Of a stretch of DNA of 64,000 bases, positions 33,547 to 40,687 are shown piece after piece. Made by a program: the position numbers and the translations under genes. The notes under the pieces were generated by a model. It saw only the letters and a list, made by a program, of their open reading frames with translations, did no database searches and was not told the origin of the DNA. The stretch spans positions 23,028 through 87,027 of the forward strand of contig JBDKTJ010000037.1 of NCBI GenBank assembly GCA_039698075.1, in the 5' to 3' direction. Positions within the stretch are counted from its first letter, which is position 1; every line of letters starts with the position of its first letter. The stretch comes from JAJFVC01 sp039698075 (GTDB lineage Bacteria; Planctomycetota; Planctomycetia; Pirellulales; Thermoguttaceae).

Positions 33547-34323
33547 ATGAGCAGTTTGCAAGAAAAGGTTGTTTTGGTGACCGGCGGCACGTCGGGCATC
33601 GGCGAGGGCTGCACGGAATTGTTCGCTCGGGACGGCGCGAAAGTGGTCACGATGTCGATTCAACCCAAGGAAGGCCATGCGTTGGCCCGACGGTTGACCG
33701 ACGAGGGGCACACGTGCCTGTTTTATGAGGGCGACGTGTCGAAAGAGGCGGACGTCAAGGCGGCGGTCGATCTGGCCGTGTCGCAGTTCGGCCGGTTGGA
33801 CGCCGTCCACGCGAACGCCGGGCTGATGCGCAACCAAAAAATCACCGACCTGACGCTCGACGATTTTTATGCGATGGTCAACGTGAATCTGCTCGGGCCG
33901 GTGTTGGCGGCGAAATACGCCATTCCGGTCATGGAGCGGCAGGGCAAGGGCGTCATCGTGATGACGACGTCGGTGGCCGCGGACATCGGGTTCCCGTGCC
34001 ATGGAATCTATTGCGCCACGAAGGCCGGCCTGGTCGCGCTGATCCGCTCGTTGACGACCGATCACAGTCCCAAGGGCGTTCGATTCGTCGGCGTCAGCCC
34101 GGGCACGATCGACACGCCGATGTTGGCGGCCTCGTGCGCCGGCTGGTCGAAGTCGAAAGAAGAAATCTACGCCGACGTGGCCCGACGCATCCCGGTCCAA
34201 CGACTCGGGAAACCGGCGGACATCGCCCACGCGGTCCGATTCCTGATGAGCGACGAGGCCGGATTCATCAACGGCAGCATCGTGAATCTGGAAGGCGGAA
34301 CGCTTTGTTTGCCGCCGTGGTAA
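33547..34323 (+). CDS. Classical short-chain dehydrogenase/reductase
   Basis: A 258-residue SDR with the TGGTSGIGEG cofactor loop, the NAG motif (VHANAG), a Ser in TTSVAAD and the catalytic YCATK (Tyr near residue 156, Lys 160). The C-terminal MSDEAGFINGSIVNLEGG is typical of this class. GAAGGA lies about 9 nt upstream of the ATG at 33547. Last gene of the operon; substrate unknown, probably a sugar or sugar-acid alcohol group in view of the neighbours. Confidence 0.87.
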   Translation: MSSLQEKVVLVTGGTSGIGEGCTELFARDGAKVVTMSIQPKEGHALARRLTDEGHTCLFYEGDVSKEADVKAAVDLAVSQFGRLDAVHANAGLMRNQKITDLTLDDFYAMVNVNLLGPVLAAKYAIPVMERQGKGVIVMTTSVAADIGFPCHGIYCATKAGLVALIRSLTTDHSPKGVRFVGVSPGTIDTPMLAASCAGWSKSKEEIYADVARRIPVQRLGKPADIAHAVRFLMSDEAGFINGSIVNLEGGTLCLPPW

Positions 34324-34346
34324 GGCGCGGCGCAGGGTTTGCGGCT

Positions 34347-35234
34347 TTAGCGGAGTCCAAAAATGCCGGTGGCGTACCAGATGCCGTTGCGGCCGCGCTT
34401 CATGTCGTAGCCGAAAAACCGATTCGGCGAGCTGACCGCGCTCCAGTGGCCGTCGGAAAGCCGCCAGCAACGCACGCATTCGATCGCCGCCTCGACCAGG
34501 TTTTCGCCCGGCCAACTCTCGGCGCAGACTTCGCGGGCCGTGCCGCCGCCGGGCAGCCGCCCGATGATGCGTTGAAATCGCGATTCCCAAGACTGATGGC
34601 CTTGGACGCCGACATCGGCTTGATATTGCGCGTGGTCGCTGGCCTCTTCCACCAGATCGGCGTTGATCTGCCCGGTGGTGGTGCTGGCTGGATGATCCGG
34701 ATGAATGCGAACCGCGTAGATCAGCGTCCGTTGGGTGAGGGTGCCGGGCGGGAGGTCCAAAATCACGGCCATCTGTTCCGGCGTGTATTGAAGTCGCTCG
34801 GTGATCGGAAACATGCTGACCACCGCGCCGCGCAAGTTCGGATCGTCGTGGCGGAAGTCGACGATGGCGATGCCGGGCCGCCCGAGCATCTCTTGGAAAG
34901 CCGGGTGTTCCAACAGGGTGACGGGCTTGCCGCCCACGCGGATTTTCGCGTCGACGGGCAATTGCACGCATACGTAGTCCTTCAGCTTTCGCCGAACTTG
35001 GACGTCGTCGAGCACGTCGGCTTTGAACTGACTGCACGCTTGCTGGCTGCAACCATCGCAAAAGTAAATCAAAAGCATCCGGTCGCGCCGTTCGGCCTCG
35101 GACATGGCTTTGGCGTAGTCGTCGCGCCAAACCGGTCCGCGGGCTCGCGGCGTCGCGGCTTCCAGGGATGCTGAACTGCTGAGAACGATCGTCGCTAGGC
35201 AGAAAGACAGAATCCGACCAAAGTTTCCGACCAT
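34347..35234 (-). CDS. Exported thioredoxin-like protein fused to a CAP/SCP-like domain
   Basis: A 295-residue protein with a signal peptide (ILSFCLATIVLSSSASLEA). Residues about 35-165 look like a thioredoxin fold of the DUF255/thioredoxin-7 type: MLLIYFCDGCSQQACSQF (Cys 59, 62, 67), then GRPGIAIVDF. Residues about 195-295 carry the pattern of CAP domains: GHQSWESRFQRI, ESWPGENLVEAA, RCWRLSDGHWSAV, FFGYDMKRG and IWYATGIF. These correspond to the W..R, GEN, W..S.GH and final aromatic strand of that family. The divergent gene at 35481 is separated by 246 bp. The fold assignments are by motif and need structure prediction. Confidence 0.65.
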   Translation of the reverse strand: MVGNFGRILSFCLATIVLSSSASLEAATPRARGPVWRDDYAKAMSEAERRDRMLLIYFCDGCSQQACSQFKADVLDDVQVRRKLKDYVCVQLPVDAKIRVGGKPVTLLEHPAFQEMLGRPGIAIVDFRHDDPNLRGAVVSMFPITERLQYTPEQMAVILDLPPGTLTQRTLIYAVRIHPDHPASTTTGQINADLVEEASDHAQYQADVGVQGHQSWESRFQRIIGRLPGGGTAREVCAESWPGENLVEAAIECVRCWRLSDGHWSAVSSPNRFFGYDMKRGRNGIWYATGIFGLR

Positions 35235-35480
35235 GTTGGGGTTCCCCCGAAAGTCTGTGTGGTAGGGCAGGTTTTAGAGGCGCCGACGAATACAAAACAC
35301 CGGAGGGATTTGAAAACCACCCAAGTGGCGTACTTTCCGTTAAATTGCTGAAACCGCGATTGTTAGCGAACGTTATACTTGGTAAGCTACGCAAACTCAA
35401 GCGGCTGTAAGGCCTCTCAGCAACAGACTTCTTCAAAAACTGGCCCGCGCGGATGCGTGGCAACATAAGGAATTAGGGAT

Positions 35481-37349
35481 ATGAATCGCAGGACGGCCCG
35501 TGGTGTTTTGGCGTTGGTCGGTGGCATAAGTCTCGTTTGGACAACGACATGCGTTATGGGAGAGTCCGTCGCGACGAACCCGTCGGCCAAGGATTTGCCG
35601 GCGTTGTGTCAGAAGGCCAAATCGCAATACCACCCGTTGACGCAATCCGACGTGGATCAGGCCAAAACCGCGTTGACCGCGGCCCTAGAGCGGTTAACCA
35701 CGAGGCTTGAGGCGGACGGGGCCAATGGGCAGGCGTGGCGCAAGTTTTTGGACCTCGACGCGCTGGCGGCGCAATTGCAGACCGCGCGGCCCGACCGGGC
35801 GGTGGTGGGACGCACGCTGGTTCGATGCAACAGCGGCCACGACGGGCTCGATTTGGTTTGGTTCGTCGATTTCCAACGCGCGCTGCACAACTATCTGGCC
35901 ACATGCGGCGCGGTCGACAACAATCCGGCGATTCGCGCCGCGTTCGAGCAAAAGCTGGACGCGCTGTCCGCTCGATTGAAGTCGTATGCCGTCCGGCCGA
36001 CGACCGAGGGCGCTTTGGAGATCACCGAGACGGTTCGATGGTTGGCCAGCGCGCATCAGGCGCCGGAGTTGGTCCGCGCGATTCTTCGCGGTTACGTTCA
36101 TCCGAACTTGATCGGCGAGATGTCGGCGGCGGTGTTCGGCAGCGGCATTGCCGGGCCGGTCGACGACACGTCCGACGTGCGCGATTGCATCTTGAAGACG
36201 GACATTCACGGCACGGCTCGAACCGTCGGGAAGACGAGCGTCGCGTTGTCGCCGAGCGGAGAGTTCGGCGTGTTCGACACATTGTTCGCGGGCGTGACCA
36301 CCAGCGAGAACGTCGGCTACAACGGGCCGGTGACGATCTACAGCACGTCGACCACGCAGATGACGGCGCGCAAGCGGCTTTGGGTCGACGCCAACGGTTT
36401 GTCGTCGCATCCGGCCGAATCGTGCGCCGCCACCGACGTGAACATTCAAGACATCCAGTCGAAGAACGGCAACGCGATGATCGAGCGTTTGGCCTGGAAA
36501 AAGGCTGGAAAACAGCAGTCCGAAGCCGAGTCGATCGCGTCGAGCCACGCCGAATCGCGGTTGAACGACCGGATCGACCAGCAGGCGGACGAGATGATCG
36601 AGCGGGCCAATCGGTCCTACGTCGAGAAGTTTCAGCAGCCGTTCACCGAACGAAAACTGTTTCCGCAGATGGTCCATTTCAGCACCACGGAGCGGGCGAT
36701 CTCGCTGACGGCGTTGCAGGCCGGCGACGGCAAGCTGGCGGCCGTGGGCGAGGCGCCGGCGGTGGCTCCTGGCGCCGAGATGTCGCTGCGAGTTCACGAG
36801 TCGATGATCAACAATCTGGCCTTCGACGCACTGGCCGGCCGGACGATCTACGAGCAAAAAGTGCAGGCGGCGGTCACCGACACGCTCGGAAAGTTGCCGG
36901 AGAAGATGAAGGGCGACGACGACGGCAAGCCGTGGGCGATCACGTTCGCTCCGCGTCAGCCGATCTCGCTGACGTTGGTTGACAACGGGTTCACGATCAC
37001 CATCCGCGGCGTGAAGTTTTACAAGGGCGGAGACGCCCATCCGGGCATGAACATTTCGGCCACCTACAAGGTCGAGCGGTCGGGCAAGGGCTTTAAGGCG
37101 GTTCGGCAGGGCGACATCGAGGTGTTGCCGCCGGACTTCAAACCCGGCAAGCAGATCGACGCGCGGCGGCAAGTGATCCGCAAACTGCTGCAGAAGCGGT
37201 TCGCCAAGATTTTCGAGCCGGAAATCTTCGGCGACGGGTTCGAGCTGCCGGGCAAGTGGAAGGTGGCGGGCAAGATGACGCCGATTCAGGTGGCGATCAA
37301 GGACGGCTGGCTGACGATCGCATGGCGGCGGGCGGATCCGGAGAAATAG
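35481..37349 (+). CDS. Large exported protein of unknown function (planctomycete type)
   Basis: A 622-residue protein with a signal peptide (GVLALVGGISLVWTTTCVMG). Residues about 35-215 are helical. The middle (about 230-345) is strand-rich (GTARTVGKTSVALSPSGEFGVFDTLFAG, then VTIYSTSTTQMTARKRLWVD). A charged helical part follows (about 345-400), and the C-terminal 200 residues alternate strands and helices (AITFAPRQPISLTLVDNGFTI, GMNISATYKVER). Nothing enzymatic is recognised. The overall layout suggests an envelope-associated structural or lipid-binding protein. AAGGA lies upstream of the ATG at 35481. A real gene by codon structure and length; function unassigned. Confidence 0.72.
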   Translation: MNRRTARGVLALVGGISLVWTTTCVMGESVATNPSAKDLPALCQKAKSQYHPLTQSDVDQAKTALTAALERLTTRLEADGANGQAWRKFLDLDALAAQLQTARPDRAVVGRTLVRCNSGHDGLDLVWFVDFQRALHNYLATCGAVDNNPAIRAAFEQKLDALSARLKSYAVRPTTEGALEITETVRWLASAHQAPELVRAILRGYVHPNLIGEMSAAVFGSGIAGPVDDTSDVRDCILKTDIHGTARTVGKTSVALSPSGEFGVFDTLFAGVTTSENVGYNGPVTIYSTSTTQMTARKRLWVDANGLSSHPAESCAATDVNIQDIQSKNGNAMIERLAWKKAGKQQSEAESIASSHAESRLNDRIDQQADEMIERANRSYVEKFQQPFTERKLFPQMVHFSTTERAISLTALQAGDGKLAAVGEAPAVAPGAEMSLRVHESMINNLAFDALAGRTIYEQKVQAAVTDTLGKLPEKMKGDDDGKPWAITFAPRQPISLTLVDNGFTITIRGVKFYKGGDAHPGMNISATYKVERSGKGFKAVRQGDIEVLPPDFKPGKQIDARRQVIRKLLQKRFAKIFEPEIFGDGFELPGKWKVAGKMTPIQVAIKDGWLTIAWRRADPEK

Positions 37350-37447
37350 GGCCCGCGGCCGTGGAAATCGCGGACCTTCGATTTTTGCGTGGTTTTCACG
37401 TTTGCAGTACTTTCGGTCCACGGCGGTTTTCATTAAAATACCGGGCC

Positions 37448-37999
37448 ATGAAATCGCTGCAAGGTCAACTGCTGGTGGCGTCGCCGCAATTGCTCGACCC
37501 GAACTTCGCGCGGACGTTGGTGCTGGTGGTTCAGCACGACGACAACGGGGCGTTCGGCGTGGTCGTCAATCGGCCGGTGAGCAAGACGGTCCAGGAGCTT
37601 TGGCGCGAGGTGGGCAGCGCGCCGTGCCACAGCCGGCTGCCGATCTATCTGGGCGGTCCGGTGCCGGGCCCTTTGTTGTCGCTGCACGCGCAGCCGTCGC
37701 TGGCTGAGAGCGAACCGGCGCCCGGCGTTTTCTTCGCCGCGAACAAACAGCACCTCGACCAATTGGTGTTGAGCGAGACGCCGGCGTACAAGATTTTCGT
37801 CGGCCACGCCGGCTGGGGCGCCGGACAGTTGGAGAACGAATTGGAGCAGGGCGCATGGCGAACGATGCCCGCCGTGCCCGAATGCGTTTTTTCGACCGAG
37901 GAAGCGATCTGGGAGGCGGCGTTCCGCGAGTTGGGGCATTCGCTGCTGAAGTCGATGCTTCAGGTGAACGATTTACCGCCCGATCCGACGGTCAATTGA
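37448..37999 (+). CDS. YqgE/AlgH family protein
   Basis: A 183-residue member of the YqgE/AlgH (UPF0301) family. Recognisable features are SLQGQLLVASPQLLDPNFARTLVLVVQHDDNGAFGVVVNRP at the start, the GGPV motif (YLGGPVPGP) and FVGHAGWGAGQLENEL (residues about 118-133). The family has a compact alpha/beta fold of unsettled function, linked to gene regulation in pseudomonads. The ATG at 37448 is chosen because homologues begin with this strand. A candidate -10 TAAAAT lies at 37434-37439. Confidence 0.9.
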   Translation: MKSLQGQLLVASPQLLDPNFARTLVLVVQHDDNGAFGVVVNRPVSKTVQELWREVGSAPCHSRLPIYLGGPVPGPLLSLHAQPSLAESEPAPGVFFAANKQHLDQLVLSETPAYKIFVGHAGWGAGQLENELEQGAWRTMPAVPECVFSTEEAIWEAAFRELGHSLLKSMLQVNDLPPDPTVN

Positions 38000-38073
38000 G
38001 CGGCGCGAACTCTGTCCGTCGCAAAACGATTCCACAAGAAACGACAACCATCCGAGGGAGAATTCATCCTGCA

Positions 38074-39210
38074 ATGATTTCCAAGAGCGTCATGAAGGAA
38101 CTGGTGGCGAAACACGGCACGCCGTTGTTCGTGGTCGATCATGAGGAAATCCGGGCGAATTACGCCGAGTTCCGCCGGCGGCTGCCGCGCGTTCAGGCCT
38201 ATTACGCCGTGAAGGCCAATCCCGACCCGGCGATCGTCCAGACGTTGTACGAGGCGGGCGCCAGTTTCGACGTGGCCTCGATGCCCGAGTTCGACATCGT
38301 CTATCAATACATCAAGGGGCTTTCGGCGAAGAAGCGGCAAGACTTCATTTGGGACAAGATCATCTATGCGAATCCGATCAAGGCGAACGAGACGCTCCAG
38401 CAGTTGGATCGCTACAAGCCGCTGGTGACGTACGACAATTTGGAAGAGATTTCCAAGGTTCGAAAATACGCGCCGCACGCCGGTCTGGCGTTGCGGTTGC
38501 GTGTGCCGAACACCGGCGCGATGGTTGAGTTGTCGTCGAAGTTCGGCGCGTCGTCGGGCGAGGCTGTCGAGCTGATTCAGGCGGCGCACGACGCCGGGCT
38601 GGTCGTCGAGGGGCTCAGCTTCCACGTCGGCAGCCAGACGACCAATTTTGAGAACTACGTGCAGGCGTTGAATCTGGCGGCGGGCGTGGTTCATGAGGCG
38701 GCCGAGCGCGGGTTTCAGATGAAGTTGATCGACATCGGCGGCGGATTTCCCGCCCCGTATGACGAGCACGTCCAGCCGTTCAAAACGCTGGCGCGGCGGA
38801 TCAACGCGGAGTTGGATCGGCTGTTTCCGCCGGAGATCGAGATTTTGGCGGAGCCGGGCCGGTTCCTGGTGGCCACGGCCGGCGTGGCGATCGCCAAGGT
38901 GATCGGCAAGGCCACGCGCGACGGCAAGCAGTGCTTTTATCTCGACGACGGCGTCTATCACACGTATTCCGGCATTCTGTTCGACCACTGCCAGTACCAT
39001 TTGAAGGCGTTCAAAACCGGTCCGACGCAGATTTGCTCGGTGTTCGGTCCGACGTGCGACGCGTTGGACACGATCTCGCTGGCCGAGGAACTGCCCGACT
39101 TGCAGTTGGGCGATTACGTCTACAGCCAGAACATCGGGGCGTACAGCCGAGCGTCGTCGACGTGGTTCAACGGTTTCCCGCCGGCGAAGGTGGTTCACTT
39201 GAACCGGTAG
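38074..39210 (+). CDS. Ornithine decarboxylase-type PLP enzyme (fold III, group IV)
   Basis: Decarboxylates ornithine (or lysine) to putrescine (or cadaverine). The 378-residue product is of the compact eukaryote-like class. Visible motifs are AYYAVKANPDP with the PLP lysine near residue 46, FDVASMPEFD, LSFHVGSQ, DIGGGFPAPYDEH, the phosphate-binding EPGRFLVATAG, and SVFGPTCDALD with the active-site Cys near residue 327. These match ornithine decarboxylases rather than diaminopimelate decarboxylases, which lack the GPTCD form. It partners logically with the homospermidine synthase at 45346. GAGGGAG lies about 13 nt upstream of the ATG. Ornithine versus lysine preference cannot be read from sequence. 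Confidence 0.88.
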   Translation: MISKSVMKELVAKHGTPLFVVDHEEIRANYAEFRRRLPRVQAYYAVKANPDPAIVQTLYEAGASFDVASMPEFDIVYQYIKGLSAKKRQDFIWDKIIYANPIKANETLQQLDRYKPLVTYDNLEEISKVRKYAPHAGLALRLRVPNTGAMVELSSKFGASSGEAVELIQAAHDAGLVVEGLSFHVGSQTTNFENYVQALNLAAGVVHEAAERGFQMKLIDIGGGFPAPYDEHVQPFKTLARRINAELDRLFPPEIEILAEPGRFLVATAGVAIAKVIGKATRDGKQCFYLDDGVYHTYSGILFDHCQYHLKAFKTGPTQICSVFGPTCDALDTISLAEELPDLQLGDYVYSQNIGAYSRASSTWFNGFPPAKVVHLNR

Positions 39211-39241
39211 GCCGCATCACGAATGGGTGTGGCGTTCGTTA

Positions 39242-39289
39242 TTTTTTCGGGAAAACATGCCCACGACAAGCGTGGGCATGGCACCCAAC
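39242..39289. repeat. 48-bp hairpin-containing dispersed repeat, copy 2
   Basis: CATGCCCACG (39256-39265), loop ACAAG, CGTGGGCATG (39271-39280): a perfect 10-bp hairpin, preceded by TTTTTTCGGGAAAA. Matches copy 1 at 2196-2243 in 44 of 48 bases. Lies between the convergent decarboxylase and nagA genes. Confidence 0.8.
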
Positions 39290-39316
39290 TTGGCCCAATT
39301 TGGCACCCAACTTGGC
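39280..39316. repeat. 15-bp direct repeat at the tail of hairpin copy 2
   Basis: GGCACCCAACTTGGC occurs at 39280-39294 and again at 39302-39316, 22 bp apart, followed by a partial third unit. Looks like a local duplication of the element's tail. Confidence 0.7.
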
Positions 39317-39327
39317 GCCCGCCACAC

Positions 39328-40521
39328 TCAAGTGAGATGCGATGGAGGCTGCTGGCAGGACGACCGATTCGCCATGCGTCCCACGATCAGCTCGCCGTTG
39401 AAAAACACGGCGCGGACGCGGCGGAAGGTTCGGGAGAAGACGGCCACGTCGGCTTGTTTGCCGGGCTCCAGGCTGCCGGTGCGGCGTCCGAGGCCGAGGA
39501 ATTGGGCCGGATTGAGCGAGGCCATGCGGACGGCGTCGTGCATCGGAGCGCCGGTGAATTTAGTGAATCGAAACACGCCGCGATTGACCAGGATGCTGCT
39601 GCCGATCAGCGTGCCGTCGTCGGCGTAGTACGCGCCGCGCCGGTCGCTGCGGATGGCTCGGCCCATGTACTGATAAAGACCGGGCCGGACGCCGGCCGAC
39701 ACCGCGGCGTCGGAGACCAGCACGATTCGTTCGGCCGGTTTCGTGCGATACGCCACTTGCAGCAAATCGGGCGCGACGTGGGTTCCGTCGGGGTTCAGTT
39801 CCACGACGACGCGGGACTGATTCAGACCGAAGGCCGCCAGTCCGGGGTCATGGTGGTCCAGTCCGCTCATGGCGTTGAACAGATGGGTGCAGCCGAACTG
39901 TCCGGTGCGGCAGACCGACGCCGCGACGGAGGCCGTGGCCAGACTGTGGCCCACGCACGGCAGGATGCCGAGCCGACGCATGGCCGAGGGCAGACGTTCG
40001 GCGCCGGGCAACTCGGGCGCGAAAGTCATCAAGCGGATCCGCCCTCTGGCCATTTTTTGTAATTGGGCGAGGTAATCCAAATCGACGGGTCGGACGAAGC
40101 GTTTTTGCACCCCGCCGCGTTTGTTGGGGTTTAGGAACGGGCCCTCGACGTAAAGGCCGAGAATGCGGTCGCGGCACGAGACCTGGTCCAACAGGGCCGT
40201 CATGCGGCGGAGGACGGGCTCGGAGGCCATCATGGTCGGCAGGAACCGGACGATTCCCTGACGCAGCAACGTCCGGGCTAAGCGTTCCAGGTCGTCCTTG
40301 GTGCAAGTTTGCCAGCCGATCAGGTCGGCGCCGTGGAGGTGCATTTCGATCAGGCCCGGCGTCACGTAGTCGCCGTGGGCGTCGAACTCCAAGGCGTGGC
40401 GGGGCGTTTTTCGCATGGGGCCGGCGTATTGAATCCGCCCATCGGCCAGCAGAACCGTTCCGTCGACGATCGAACGGTCGGGCAAAATCACTTCGCCGTG
40501 TTGAATGGCAATGGGGTCCAC
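39328..40521 (-). CDS. nagA: N-acetylglucosamine-6-phosphate deacetylase
   Basis: Removes acetate from GlcNAc-6-phosphate in amino-sugar catabolism and wall recycling. The 397-residue amidohydrolase has TPGLIEMHLHGAD (metal His pair), LYVEGPFLNPNKRGG with the metal Glu, GHSLATASV with a metal His, THLFNAMSG with a metal His and VLVSDAAVSAG with the catalytic Asp, in the NagA order. The GTG start at 40521 has GGAGGT about 7 nt upstream and follows a TATAAT by a short leader; the in-frame ATG at 40641 lies upstream of that promoter. It could feed the SIS/PIG-L products if those act on amino sugars, though it is 31 kb away. Confidence 0.9.
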   Translation of the reverse strand: MDPIAIQHGEVILPDRSIVDGTVLLADGRIQYAGPMRKTPRHALEFDAHGDYVTPGLIEMHLHGADLIGWQTCTKDDLERLARTLLRQGIVRFLPTMMASEPVLRRMTALLDQVSCRDRILGLYVEGPFLNPNKRGGVQKRFVRPVDLDYLAQLQKMARGRIRLMTFAPELPGAERLPSAMRRLGILPCVGHSLATASVAASVCRTGQFGCTHLFNAMSGLDHHDPGLAAFGLNQSRVVVELNPDGTHVAPDLLQVAYRTKPAERIVLVSDAAVSAGVRPGLYQYMGRAIRSDRRGAYYADDGTLIGSSILVNRGVFRFTKFTGAPMHDAVRMASLNPAQFLGLGRRTGSLEPGKQADVAVFSRTFRRVRAVFFNGELIVGRMANRSSCQQPPSHLT

Positions 40522-40542
40522 GCACCACCTCCGGTGCTTTTC

Positions 40543-40571
40543 ATTATACCGTCGGCGTCGGCGGGACGGAA
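40543..40571 (-). promoter_or_regulatory. Promoter of nagA
   Basis: On the minus strand TTCCGT (40571-40566), a 17-bp spacer and a perfect TATAAT (40548-40543). The predicted start near 40536 leaves a leader of about 15 nt, just long enough for the GGAGGT site. Confidence 0.55.
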
Positions 40572-40589
40572 ATGGCCTCGGGCGGCTGG

Positions 40590-40619
40590 TTGACGAACGC
40601 CGGGCGGCCGCGCTACAAT
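40590..40619 (+). promoter_or_regulatory. Promoter of the FHA-GAF-PP2C gene
   Basis: TTGACG (40590-40595), an 18-bp spacer and TACAAT (40614-40619). Divergent from the nagA promoter, with the two -35 elements 18 bp apart. Confidence 0.65.
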
Positions 40620-40687
40620 CAAAGGTTGTTTTTTGTGGCACGTTGTTCCACCCAGGGAACTCGCCGTCGAGAGGATGGCGGGCGAAG

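Noticed and set aside
39328..40641. NagA starting at the ATG at 40641
   Set aside because: The added 40 residues are Arg/Ser-rich, lie upstream of the nagA promoter and overlap the divergent gene's promoter; the GTG at 40521 has GGAGGT.
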